17,017 bases of DNA from the NCBI GenBank assembly GCA_036560145.1, contig DATBRV010000156.1, positions 1 to 17,017 of the forward strand. The letters run 5' to 3'. Each line of letters starts with the position of its first letter. The first letter of the stretch is position 1. A program made the position numbers and the translations under genes. Shown here in pieces: positions 6,486 through 13,689 of the stretch. Origin of the DNA: DATBRV01 sp036560145. GTDB lineage: Bacteria; Myxococcota_A; UBA9160; SMWR01. A model generated the notes under the pieces. That model worked only from the letters and a program-made list of their open reading frames with translations. It ran no database searches and was not told the origin of the DNA.

Positions 6486-6910
6486 GCGATCGCGAGCGCC
6501 TGCGCGAGCAGCGCGAGGCGGCCGTGCGCCGGCACATGGAAGCCGAGAACGTGCACGACTTCGACGCCGTGATCGATACCTTCTCGCATCCCCGCTACGA
6601 GCTGATCCCTTCCGGCGCGATCCACGACGGCGAGGCCGCCGTGCGGGCGTACTTCCGCGAGACCCGCACCGCCTTCCCCGACCAGCGCAACGAGCTGATC
6701 TCGCTGCGCCACGCCGACGACGCCGTGGTGGTCGAGTTCTGGCTGCTCGGCACGCACCGCGGGCCGATCGCGGGGTTCGCGCCCACCGGGCGCGAGTTCA
6801 AGTGCCGGATGACGGCGCTCTTCCTGTTCGAAGGCGCGAAGATCGTGTGCGAGCGCGTCTACTTCGACTCCGCCACGATCCTGCGTCAGCTCACGAGCCC
6901 GCCTGCGTGA
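6482..6910 (+). CDS. SnoaL/NTF2-like protein (ester cyclase type)
   Basis: The 142-residue protein has an NTF2-like fold pattern: a long N-terminal helix (VRRHMEAENVHDFDAVIDTFSHPRYEL in part), the AVRAYFRETRTAFPD helix, then strands ending in FKCRMTALFLFEGAKIV. This arrangement, with a paired Asp/Glu-rich N-terminal helix and a G-x-x-A-V-R-A-Y-F step, is typical of SnoaL-like polyketide cyclases and ester cyclases. Most bacterial members are small pocket proteins of unknown substrate. Start GTG 6482 overlaps the hydrolase stop by 4 nt. It is likely translated from the same message as the hydrolase and the GNAT gene after it, which also overlaps by 4 nt. A second NTF2-like gene lies at 13291. 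Confidence 0.85.
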   Translation: MSDRERLREQREAAVRRHMEAENVHDFDAVIDTFSHPRYELIPSGAIHDGEAAVRAYFRETRTAFPDQRNELISLRHADDAVVVEFWLLGTHRGPIAGFAPTGREFKCRMTALFLFEGAKIVCERVYFDSATILRQLTSPPA

Positions 6911-7416
6911 CGGGCGGCTGGATCCTGCGGCCCGAGGCCCCGGGCGACTCCCGCGCGATCGACGCCGTCCACGAGCGGGCGTTCGGTCAGCCCGGCGAGG
7001 CGGCGTTGGTGCGCGCGCTGCGGAGCGAAGCGACCCCCTACGTCGCCCTGGTCGCCGAGCGCGCCGGGCGCGTGGTCGGCCACATCGCCTTCAGCCCCGT
7101 CTCGATCGAGGGCGGCAGCCCGCCGGCGCTCGGGCTCGGGCCGGTCGCCGTCGAGCCGGGCCTCCAGCGGACGGGGATCGGCTCGGCGCTGGTGCGCGCG
7201 GGCCTCGACCGCTGCGCGGCGCTCGCGCAGATCGTCGTCGTGCTCGGACACGCCGCGTACTACCCGCGCTTCGGCTTCCAGCCGGCGTTCCCGCGCGGGC
7301 TTCGCTATCGGAGCGAGGTCTTCGATCCCTCGTTCTTCGTGCTCGAGCTGGCGCCGGGCGCGCTCGCGGGGATCTCGGGCCAGGTCCGCTACCACGCGGC
7401 CTTCGAACGGTTGTAG
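6907..7416 (+). CDS. GNAT-family N-acetyltransferase
   Basis: This 169-residue protein (GTG start overlapping the upstream stop by 4 nt) is a GNAT acetyltransferase of the YhbS type. Motif A is LGPVAVEPGLQRTGIGSALV, whose Q-R-T-G-I-G at residues 87-92 forms the acetyl-CoA pyrophosphate loop. The beta5 region VVVLGHAAYYPRFGFQPA includes the YYPRFGF motif typical of this fold. The N-terminal ILRPEAPGDSRAIDAVHERAF is the usual helix 1-2. It should be a cytoplasmic acetyltransferase for a small molecule or a protein amine; the substrate is unknown. The HCCA-isomerase-like gene starts 3 nt after it. Confidence 0.9.
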   Translation: MTGGWILRPEAPGDSRAIDAVHERAFGQPGEAALVRALRSEATPYVALVAERAGRVVGHIAFSPVSIEGGSPPALGLGPVAVEPGLQRTGIGSALVRAGLDRCAALAQIVVVLGHAAYYPRFGFQPAFPRGLRYRSEVFDPSFFVLELAPGALAGISGQVRYHAAFERL

Positions 7417-7419
7417 GGC

Positions 7420-8022
7420 ATGGCGATCCAGTTCTGGTTCGAGTTCGCGAGCACCTATTCGTATCCGGCGGCGATGCGGGTCGAGGCGGCGGCGGCGGCG
7501 CGCGGCATCCCCGTCGAGTGGAAGCCGTTCCTGCTGGGCCCGATCTTCCAGAAGCAGGGCTGGAACGATTCTCCGTTCAACCTCTATCCCGTGAAGGGCG
7601 CCTACATGTGGCGCGATCTCGCGCGCCTGTGCGAGGAGCTCCAGCTGCCGCTGGTGCGGCCGTCGCGGTTTCCGCGCGGCAGCCTGATCGCAGCGCGCGT
7701 GGCCTGCGCCTTCGCCGGCGAGCCGTGGCTGCCGGCGTTCGTGCGCGCCGTCTACCACGCGAACTTCGCCCGCGACGAGGACATCGCGACCCCCGCCGTG
7801 ATCGCGCGCTGCCTGGCGGACGTCGGTCAGCGCGCCGAGCCCCTGCTCGAGGCCGCGCAGACGGAGACCGTCAAGGCGAAGCTTCGCGCCCAGGGCGAGG
7901 AGGCGGAACGCCTCGGCATCTTCGGCGCGCCGAGCTTCGTGGTCGGGCGCGAGCTCTTCTGGGGCAACGATCGCCTCGAGTCGGCGCTCGCGTGGGTTGC
8001 CCGCGGGCGTGCACCTGTGTAA
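7420..8022 (+). CDS. 2-hydroxychromene-2-carboxylate isomerase-like protein (DsbA fold)
   Basis: This is the second HCCA isomerase-like protein in the window, 200 residues with ATG start and the normal family length. It opens with IQFWFEFASTYSYPAA, where the Ser/Thr after the strand is at the glutathione or substrate position. It continues with the helical insert (KPFLLGPIFQKQGWNDSPF, VKGAYMWRDL, PSRFPRGSLIAARVA) and ends with GIFGAPSFVVGRELFWGNDR, the cis-Pro loop. The PSxFPR and FWGxDR motifs are characteristic. It is more typical than the copy at 3077-3766 and diverges from it clearly. A role in aromatic ring metabolism or glutathione-dependent isomerisation is the family default but unproven here. 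The next gene starts 11 nt later. Confidence 0.92.
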   Translation: MAIQFWFEFASTYSYPAAMRVEAAAAARGIPVEWKPFLLGPIFQKQGWNDSPFNLYPVKGAYMWRDLARLCEELQLPLVRPSRFPRGSLIAARVACAFAGEPWLPAFVRAVYHANFARDEDIATPAVIARCLADVGQRAEPLLEAAQTETVKAKLRAQGEEAERLGIFGAPSFVVGRELFWGNDRLESALAWVARGRAPV

Positions 8023-8033
8023 CGCTGCGCCCC

Positions 8034-9215
8034 GTGCGCCGTTCGCTCTCTCTCGCCGCCGCGATCACACTGCTGTCGACATGCGCTTACCAGGCCTCGG
8101 CCCAGACGAGCGGCCAGCAGCTCGACGCGCTGGTCGCCCGCGTGGCGCTCTATCCCGACGAGCTGCTGGCGCTGGTGCTGCCGGCGTCGACCCAGCCGGC
8201 CCAGATCTTCGAGGCCGCGCGTTTTCTCGAGGGCCGAAAGCGCGACCCCAAGATCGAGCCAGCGGAGAGCTGGGACGCAGCCGTCCGATCGCTCCTCAAC
8301 TACCCCGAAGTGATCCGGTGGATGAACGAGGATCTGACCTGGACGCAGGCGCTCGGCAACGCGGTCACCGGCCAGCAGGCAGACGTGATGGAGGCGATCC
8401 AGCAGGTGCGCACCCGCGCGTTGGCCGCAGGCCACCTGAAGACGAACGAGCAGTGGATCGTGAGCCAGGAGCAGGGGATCATCCAGATCAAGTCCGCCGA
8501 TCCGAAGGTGATCTACGTTCCCATCTACGACGAGACACTGATCTACGTCGCGAGCCCGAAGACGGTCGTCACGTATTACCCGCCCTACCCCTGCTACTGG
8601 TGCCCGAGCGCCGCGTTCACGATGGGAATGATGATGGGCTTCAACTGGTACTATCACGACATCTACTACGATGACGACTACGACGAGATCGACGTCGACA
8701 TCGATCGACCCGATCGACCGGACCGACCCGACCGTCCCAATCGGCCCGACAACGTCTGGAAGCCGGCGCGGCCGGGCGGCGGGCCGGGCGGCGCGAATCG
8801 TCCCGCCGGACCCGCTGCGCTGCCGGCGCGGCCGGGTGTCGGCGGGGGCGCTCCTGGGCTGGGGGCAGGCGGAGGCGCGGTCGGCATGGATCGCCTGACG
8901 AAGCTGCCGACGACCTACGATGCGAGCTACGCCAAGCCGTCGCAGCAGGATTCCTACGGCGGCTACCAGCGCGGCCGCGACGCGATGCGCGACAGCGATC
9001 GCGGAGCGCAGAGCCGCGGGACCTCGCGCGCGAATCCGTCGCGCGGCGATCGATCCACCCGGAGCAGCTCGTCCTGGGGCGGCTACGGCCAGGGCAACCG
9101 CGCGGACGCATGGAGCTCCCGCGGAGCGTCCAGCCGTGGCGGCATGTCCCACGGCGGCGGAGGCGGCTACGGGGGAGGCCGCGGAGGCGGCGGAGGAGGA
9201 GGGCGCAGGCGATGA
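8034..9215 (+). CDS. DUF3300 domain exported protein with acidic and Gly/Arg-rich tail
   Basis: The 393-residue protein has an N-terminal signal peptide (RRSLSLAAAITLLSTCAYQASAQ, cleavage probably after ASA). The DUF3300 domain spans about residues 25-215: LVARVALYPDELLALVLPAST, SLLNYPEVIRWMNEDLTWTQALG, IIQIKSADPKVIYVPIYDE. A CxxC (Cys187, Cys190) follows, then a tyrosine-rich segment. After it comes an acidic YYDDDYDEIDVDID stretch, a D-R-P triplet repeat, and a long disordered tail rich in Gly, Ser and Arg, ending in poly-Gly and three Arg. It is probably periplasmic or on the cell surface; no enzyme function is known for DUF3300. GTG start, 11 nt after the isomerase; the stop overlaps the DUF2950 gene by 4 nt. 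The pair DUF3300-DUF2950 is a recurrent neighbourhood in proteobacteria (from general knowledge). Confidence 0.9.
   Translation: MRRSLSLAAAITLLSTCAYQASAQTSGQQLDALVARVALYPDELLALVLPASTQPAQIFEAARFLEGRKRDPKIEPAESWDAAVRSLLNYPEVIRWMNEDLTWTQALGNAVTGQQADVMEAIQQVRTRALAAGHLKTNEQWIVSQEQGIIQIKSADPKVIYVPIYDETLIYVASPKTVVTYYPPYPCYWCPSAAFTMGMMMGFNWYYHDIYYDDDYDEIDVDIDRPDRPDRPDRPNRPDNVWKPARPGGGPGGANRPAGPAALPARPGVGGGAPGLGAGGGAVGMDRLTKLPTTYDASYAKPSQQDSYGGYQRGRDAMRDSDRGAQSRGTSRANPSRGDRSTRSSSSWGGYGQGNRADAWSSRGASSRGGMSHGGGGGYGGGRGGGGGGGRRR
8703..8750 (+). repeat. Nine-base D-R-P codon repeat in the DUF3300 gene
   Basis: Four Asp-Arg-Pro units, then Asn-Arg-Pro and a final Asp are encoded by imperfect 9-base repeats in the linker between the DUF3300 domain and the low-complexity tail. 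The codons vary between units, so the repeat is old or selected at protein level rather than a fresh duplication. Confidence 0.75.
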
Positions 9216-10150
9216 TCCGAACTGGATTCCACCGGCTCGTGTGCGTCGTGGTCTTCGCCGCCATCGGCGCTCCGGCGTACGCGGAGCCTGCGGCGTCCCA
9301 ACCGCCGGCAGCCGCCCCCGCGCAGCGCAGTTTCGCGAGCGCGAAGGACGCCACCGACGCGTTCGTCGCCGCGCTCGGATCGAACGACGCGGGACAGCTC
9401 GACGCCCTGTTCGGACCCCAGTACGCGAAGTTCGAGCCCACCGACGAGGTCACCGCCACGGCCGACCGCAAGCAGCTGGCCGTGGCCGCGAAGGAAGCGC
9501 TGCTGCTGCGCGAGGATGCGCCCGACCGGATCACCGTCGTGATCGGCGCGCAGGCGTGGCCGTTTCCGATCCCGATCGTCCTGCGAAGTGGGCGCTGGCA
9601 GTTCGACACTGCGGCGGGGATCGACGAGCTCCTGAACCGGGTCGTCGGCAAGCACGAGCTCGCCGCCATCGACCTAGCCCGCCACTTCGTGGTCGCGCAG
9701 GTCGAGTACGCCTCCGAGGACCGCGACGGCGATCAGGTGCTCGAATACGCGCAGCGCATCATCAGCACCCCCGGAAAGCGGGACGGCCTGCATTGGGAGT
9801 CGAGAGACGGCGGCGTCTCGCCCTTCGGCCCCTTCGTCTCGGACGCGGGCGACTACGCGAAGGGCCGGCAACCGGGCGATCCGTTCCAGGGCTACTACTT
9901 CAAGGTGCTGAAGCGCCAGGGTCCGAATCCGCCCGGCGGCGCGTACGACTACGTGATCAACGGCAACATGATCGCCGGTTACGCCCTGCTCGCGTGGCCC
10001 GCGGACTACGGCGAATCGGGCGTGATGAGCTTCGTCGTGAACCAGCAGGGCAAGGTCTTCCAGAAGGATCTCGGCTCGAAGACCGCCGAGATCGCCGGGG
10101 CGATGACCCGCTACGACCCCGACGCGAGCTGGACCCTGGTCAGCGACTGA
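9212..10150 (+). CDS. DUF2950 family exported protein
   Basis: The 312-residue protein has a signal peptide (residues 1-24, ending APAYA) and a Pro/Ala-rich spacer, then the DUF2950 domain. Visible parts are FASAKDATDAFVAALGSND (~40-58), a strand-rich middle (WPFPIPIVLRSGRWQFDTAAG), ARHFVVAQVEYASEDRDGD, and a C-terminal PGGAYDYVINGNMIAGYALLA followed by GVMSFVVNQQGKVFQKDLG. These agree with the DUF2950 layout. The function is unknown; it should be periplasmic and may work with the DUF3300 protein, whose stop overlaps its ATG by 4 nt. Its own stop overlaps the ATG of the membrane protein gene by 1 nt, so all three are translationally coupled. Confidence 0.92.
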   Translation: MIRTGFHRLVCVVVFAAIGAPAYAEPAASQPPAAAPAQRSFASAKDATDAFVAALGSNDAGQLDALFGPQYAKFEPTDEVTATADRKQLAVAAKEALLLREDAPDRITVVIGAQAWPFPIPIVLRSGRWQFDTAAGIDELLNRVVGKHELAAIDLARHFVVAQVEYASEDRDGDQVLEYAQRIISTPGKRDGLHWESRDGGVSPFGPFVSDAGDYAKGRQPGDPFQGYYFKVLKRQGPNPPGGAYDYVINGNMIAGYALLAWPADYGESGVMSFVVNQQGKVFQKDLGSKTAEIAGAMTRYDPDASWTLVSD

Positions 10151-10839
10151 TGGCTTCCCACGAGCGCCCCAAGCGCGGCTGGTATCGCCGCTTCATGGAT
10201 CACCTGGATCCGGGCGAGCGCCTCGGCGAGCTGCTCTTCGGCCTGATCATGGTGCTGACGTTCACGCTCGGCGCCGGGATCGAGCTGGGGGGAGACGAGG
10301 ACGCCCCGCGCGAGCTGCTGATCGCCGCGCTCGGCTGCAACGCGGCATGGGGCATCATCGACGCGGCGCTCTACCTGCTGGGGCGGCTCTCGGAGCGGGG
10401 TCGCGTGCACCGCCTGGTGCAGTCGATCCAGGCCTCGGAGAGCAGCGAGCGCGCGCTCGCGCTGATCGACCGCGAGCTCGACGAGCGTCTCCCGGAGCTC
10501 TTGCGGCCGGAGATCCGGGCGTCGCTCGACCGCGTGGTGCTCGAGCGAGTGAAGAAGTTGCAGCTGCCACGCAACCGGGTCACCGCCGAAGACCTGCGGG
10601 CCGGCCTCGCGGTCTTCTGGCTGGTGTTCCTCACCGCGCTGCCGGCCGTGGTGCCCTTCCTCGTCTTCCGGGACGCGCTGATCGCGATGCGCGCATCCAA
10701 CGCGGTGCTGCTCGGCCTGCTCTTCCTGGTGGGCTGGCGCTGGGCCGCCTACACGGGGGCGAGCCGCTGGGGCACGGGGCTCACCGTGACCTCGCTCGGC
10801 ATCGCCCTCGTGCTGGTGGCGATCGCGCTCGGCGGCTAG
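10150..10839 (+). CDS. VIT1/CCC1-like transporter-related membrane protein
   Basis: The 229-residue protein has five predicted membrane helices at about residues 25-45, 58-78, 150-172, 180-198 and 205-227, with a ~70-residue charged, helical cytosolic loop between helices 2 and 3. The LDPGERLGELLFGLI start and this interrupted topology resemble VIT1/CCC1 iron/manganese transporters, whose loop also carries acidic metal-binding residues. Here the loop has several Glu/Asp (SSERALALIDRELDERLPELL). The family assignment is moderate; the sequence is divergent and the metal is not known. Start ATG 10150 shares a base with the DUF2950 stop. It ends a nine-gene run and faces the lipoprotein gene, 43 nt away. 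Confidence 0.75.
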   Translation: MASHERPKRGWYRRFMDHLDPGERLGELLFGLIMVLTFTLGAGIELGGDEDAPRELLIAALGCNAAWGIIDAALYLLGRLSERGRVHRLVQSIQASESSERALALIDRELDERLPELLRPEIRASLDRVVLERVKKLQLPRNRVTAEDLRAGLAVFWLVFLTALPAVVPFLVFRDALIAMRASNAVLLGLLFLVGWRWAAYTGASRWGTGLTVTSLGIALVLVAIALGG

Positions 10840-10865
10840 CGCAAGCGAAGCGCGCAGCGAGCCGC
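10832..10865. terminator. Possible bidirectional terminator between convergent genes
   Basis: GCGGCT (10832-10837) pairs with AGCCGC (10860-10865), with GCGC (10839-10842) and GCGC (10850-10853) able to form an inner stem. It lies at the 3' ends of two convergent genes and partly within the end of the + gene. No T-tract follows, so an intrinsic terminator is only a weak call. Confidence 0.3.
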
Positions 10866-10882
10866 AGGCGAGCGGAGTTCAT

Positions 10883-11488
10883 TCAGGGAATCAGACCCTG
10901 CTCGCGCAGCTCCTCGCCGACGCTCTTCGCGACGTCGCGGACCAGATCCGTCACACCGCGCGGGTTCAGGGCCCGGCTGATCCCGGTCCAGAGCAGGGTC
11001 CCGTCCGAGACGCGGTAGAGGGTGGTCTCCACGCGCAGGATGGTGTCGGTCCGCACGTAGCCGGGGTCGTAGACGATGGCGCGCGCCCCGTAATAGCCCC
11101 AGACCGTGCCGTAGCTCGGCGGCTCCACGGTCACCTTCTGCTCGCTCGAGACGAAGCTCATCAGCACCAGCCCGTCGAAGCCCTTCGCCTCCACCAGGGC
11201 GCGCGCCTTCTCGCGGTCCGCGAGGTCGCGTGCGTCGAGCAGGCGGTAGGAGGCTTCGGCGGTGAGCTCTCCCGCCTTCCCGCGCGGACCCGACATCAGG
11301 TACTTCACCAGCTCGTCTTCGCCGGCGCGCCGCGCGGTGCCGTCGTTCACCCGCACCATGACCAGCACCTTCTTGAAGGCGAAGTCGCCGGGGCCGGCCG
11401 CCGGATCCTTCCAGGAGGTCTCCACGTGGGCGGTGGCGCAGGCCGAGAGCAGCAGCCCGAAGGCCGCGACGAGCGCAGATCCTTTCAT
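10883..11488 (-). CDS. DUF4136-like outer lipoprotein
   Basis: This 201-residue protein starts with ATG at 11488, preceded by a clear AGGAG (11495-11499). It has a lipoprotein signal MKGSALVAAFGLLLSACATAH with lipobox L-S-A-C, so Cys17 should be lipidated. Ala at +2 suggests outer-membrane sorting by the Lol rule (inference). The mature part has TSWKDPAAGPGDFAFKKVLVMV, then GLVLMSFVSSEQKV, a Gly/Tyr-rich WGYYGARA and LRVETTLYRVSDGTLLWTGIS. These resemble DUF4136-type lipoproteins and the strand-rich LpoB/TolB N-terminal type folds; the exact family is uncertain. The reading frame is open upstream across the whole SulP gene, but the ribosome site and signal peptide fix this start. It is divergent from the SulP gene, about 100 nt apart. 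Confidence 0.85.
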   Translation of the reverse strand: MKGSALVAAFGLLLSACATAHVETSWKDPAAGPGDFAFKKVLVMVRVNDGTARRAGEDELVKYLMSGPRGKAGELTAEASYRLLDARDLADREKARALVEAKGFDGLVLMSFVSSEQKVTVEPPSYGTVWGYYGARAIVYDPGYVRTDTILRVETTLYRVSDGTLLWTGISRALNPRGVTDLVRDVAKSVGEELREQGLIP

Positions 11489-11494
11489 CGGGTT

Positions 11495-11499
11495 CTCCT
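11495..11499 (-). promoter_or_regulatory. Ribosome binding site deciding the lipoprotein start
   Basis: AGGAG on the minus strand sits six bases before the ATG at 11488, right ahead of a lipoprotein signal peptide. It settles the start in a frame that is otherwise open for over 2.5 kb. Confidence 0.7.
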
Positions 11500-11507
11500 G
11501 AAGAACG

Positions 11508-11524
11508 CGGCTCGCGTCGAGCCG
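11508..11524. repeat. Inverted repeat in the lipoprotein/SulP divergent region
   Basis: CGGCTC (11508-11513) and GAGCCG (11519-11524) are exact inverted 6-mers with a 5-base loop. They lie between the divergent lipoprotein and SulP genes. It could be an operator or only a GC-rich coincidence. Confidence 0.25.
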
Positions 11525-11590
11525 GCAGAGGGTCGCTTCACTCCGCCATTCTACATGCGTCTGCCAGGCAAAGATGCCATGCTCGGAGCA

Positions 11591-13273
11591 ATGGCCGAAT
11601 CGGCTCGGCGCATTTCGATCGCTGGGTGGCTGGCTGGCTACCAGCGAAGCTGGCTGCGCCCGGATCTGATCGCGGGGCTCAGCCTGGCGGCCTACGCGAT
11701 CCCCGTCTCGATGGCCTACGCGTCGCTCGCCGGGCTCCCGCCCGAATCGGGGCTCTACTGCTACCTGCTCGGAGGCGCCGCGTACGCGTTGCTGGGCAGC
11801 TCGCGCCAGCTCGCGATCGGTCCGACCTCGGCCATTGCGATGCTGGTCGGCGCCACCCTCGGCCCGCTCACCGCGGGAGATCCCGAACGACACGCCGTCT
11901 ACGCGGCCTTCACGGCGCTCTTCGTCGCCGCGATCGCCTTGCTGGCCTGGCTCTTCCGGCTGGGCGGCATCGTCCAGTTCGTCTCGGAGACGGTGCTCTC
12001 GGGGTTCAAGATCGGCGCGGCGCTGGTGATCGCCTCCACCCAGCTTCCGAAGCTCTTCGGTGTCGCCGCCTCGGGCAGCAACTTCTTCGAGCGCATCGCG
12101 CACCTGATCGGACAGCTCGGCGCGATCCACCTCCCCTCGCTCCTGCTCGGCCTGGCCGCCCTCGGCGTGCTCGCCCTCGGCGAGGGCCTCCTGCGCGGGC
12201 GGCCGGTGGTGCTGCTGGTGGTGGTGGCCTCGATCCTGGTGATGACGTTCACGGGGCTCGCGGAGCGCGGGGTCGCGGTGGTGGGCGAGCTGCCGAGCGG
12301 CCTCCCGGCGCTCGGCATCCAGCGCGGCCAGCTCGCGGACGTGCAGGCGCTGCTGCCGCTGGCGCTCGCCTGCTTCCTGCTCGCGTTCGTGGAGGGCGTC
12401 TCGACGGCGCGCGCCTTCGCGCTCGAGCACGGCTACGCGGTCGACACCGAGCGCGAGCTGCTCGCGACGGCGGCCGCCAATCTCGCCGCGGGCTTCGGAC
12501 AGGGCTTCCCCGTGGCCGGCGGCATGTCGCAGTCGGCCGTCAACGGGAAGGCGGGCGCACGCACGCCCGCCGCGCTGCTGGTCGCCTCCGGCGCCATCGC
12601 GCTGGTGCTGATCTTCCTGACGGAAGCCTTCCGGATGCTCCCGCAGCCGGTGCTGGCAGCCGTCGTGCTCGTCGCGGTCTACGGGATGATCGACTTCAAG
12701 GAGCTGCGCCACCTCCGGCGCGTGAGCCGATTCGATTACCGCGTGGCGCTGGTTGCGCTGCTGGGCGTGCTCGCCTTCGGGATCCTCGACGGTGTGCTGC
12801 TCGCGTCGGTCTTCTCGCTCGTGATGCTGGTGCGGCGCGCCGCGAGCCCGGCCACGGCGGTGCTCGGCCGCCTGCCGGACACCGACCAGTTCGGCGATCT
12901 CGCGCGCCACCCGGAGGCCGAGAGCCTCCCGGGCGTTCTCGTCTTCCGGCTGCAGGCGGGCCTGCTCTACTTCAACGCCGAGTACGTCCGCGAGTCGCTG
13001 CTCGCCGCAGTGCGCGCGGAAGGGCGGCCCATCGATCTCGTGGTCTTCGACCTCTCGGCCGCGCTCGTGGATCTGGGGGGAGCCCGCATGCTGGGCCGAT
13101 TGCGCGAGCAGCTCGCCTCCCAGGGCACCCTGCTCAAGCTGGCGCAGGCGCGCAACGACGTGCGCGCGCTGCTCCAGGGCGAGGGGCTCGATTCCCTGCT
13201 GGTGAGCGTCGATCGCAAAGACGACGTGGCGGACGTAGTCTCGGCGCTCGGCCGGCCGGTTCTGGTAGTCTGA
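11591..13273 (+). CDS. SulP family anion transporter with STAS domain
   Basis: The 560-residue protein (ATG 11591; in-frame ATGs at 11555 and 11579 are alternatives, none with an ideal ribosome site) is a SulP/SLC26 permease. The N-terminus reads WLRPDLIAGLSLAAYAIPVSMAYASLAGLPPESGLY, the SulP signature. Ten or more membrane helices follow; FPVAGGMSQSAVNGKAGART (~residue 310-325) is the conserved second-half motif. The C-terminal ~100 residues form a cytosolic STAS domain beginning near residue 455 (LLYFNAEYV) with VVFDLSALV-like Asp487/Ser489 at the switch position. Such proteins move sulfate, bicarbonate or other anions across the inner membrane; the substrate is not set by the sequence. It leads an operon with the NTF2-like gene (17-nt gap) and the outer-membrane protein. 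Confidence 0.95.
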   Translation: MAESARRISIAGWLAGYQRSWLRPDLIAGLSLAAYAIPVSMAYASLAGLPPESGLYCYLLGGAAYALLGSSRQLAIGPTSAIAMLVGATLGPLTAGDPERHAVYAAFTALFVAAIALLAWLFRLGGIVQFVSETVLSGFKIGAALVIASTQLPKLFGVAASGSNFFERIAHLIGQLGAIHLPSLLLGLAALGVLALGEGLLRGRPVVLLVVVASILVMTFTGLAERGVAVVGELPSGLPALGIQRGQLADVQALLPLALACFLLAFVEGVSTARAFALEHGYAVDTERELLATAAANLAAGFGQGFPVAGGMSQSAVNGKAGARTPAALLVASGAIALVLIFLTEAFRMLPQPVLAAVVLVAVYGMIDFKELRHLRRVSRFDYRVALVALLGVLAFGILDGVLLASVFSLVMLVRRAASPATAVLGRLPDTDQFGDLARHPEAESLPGVLVFRLQAGLLYFNAEYVRESLLAAVRAEGRPIDLVVFDLSAALVDLGGARMLGRLREQLASQGTLLKLAQARNDVRALLQGEGLDSLLVSVDRKDDVADVVSALGRPVLVV

Positions 13274-13290
13274 CACCGGGAGACGCAGCC

Positions 13291-13689
13291 ATGCCGCTTC
13301 GCGCGCTCGAGGCTGGGGAGGCTCGCCGGTTCGCCGAGAAATGGCTGCCCGCCTGGAGCGGGAATCGCCCCGAGCTGCTCGCCTCCTTCTACAGCGACGA
13401 CGTCTTCTACAGCGATCCCGCCATCCCGCAGGGCGTGCGCGGCCGCCCCGCCCTGGTCGCATACTTCCAGAAGCTGCTCGCGCGATACCCCGACTGGGTC
13501 TGGACCCAGCGCGGCTCGATCCCGCTGGAGGACGGCTTCCTCAATCTGTGGCACGCGAGCATCGGGGCCGGCAAGCGCCGGCTCGAGCTCGACGGCGTCT
13601 GCACCGTGCAGCTGCGCGACGGGCTGATCTACTCGAACCAGGTATTCTTCGATCGCGCCGAGCTGCTCCGAAAGGGGGACGATTCGTGA
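13291..13689 (+). CDS. NTF2-like (SnoaL) small protein
   Basis: This 132-residue protein has ATG 13291 with a GGGAGA ribosome site at 13278-13283. Its pattern is an N-terminal helix (EARRFAEKWLPAW), SFYSDDVFYSDPAIPQGVRG, a second helix (RPALVAYFQKLLARYPD) and a strand set ending VCTVQLRDGLIYSNQVFFDRAELL. This is the nuclear transport factor 2/SnoaL-like fold. No catalytic assignment is possible from sequence. It sits between SulP and the barrel protein and overlaps the latter by 4 nt, so it is very probably co-expressed with them. It is distinct in sequence from the NTF2-like protein at 6482-6910. Confidence 0.85.
   Translation: MPLRALEAGEARRFAEKWLPAWSGNRPELLASFYSDDVFYSDPAIPQGVRGRPALVAYFQKLLARYPDWVWTQRGSIPLEDGFLNLWHASIGAGKRRLELDGVCTVQLRDGLIYSNQVFFDRAELLRKGDDS

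Noticed and set aside
10840..10880. GCGAGC/GCGAAGC-like purine-patterned repeats between convergent genes, resembling an interspersed repeat.
   Set aside because: Only one short occurrence is seen in the window, so a repeat family cannot be supported.
10884..10900. CAGGG/CCCTG inverted repeat at the end of the lipoprotein gene.
   Set aside because: It is within coding sequence, has a short stem and no T-tract; coincidence is as likely as a terminator.
10883..13462. An open minus-strand frame of about 860 codons running through the lipoprotein gene and antisense to most of SulP.
   Set aside because: High GC makes antisense frames stop-free. The SulP protein on the other strand is clearly real, the upstream antisense translation is low-complexity, and a ribosome site plus lipoprotein signal fix the real start at 11488.
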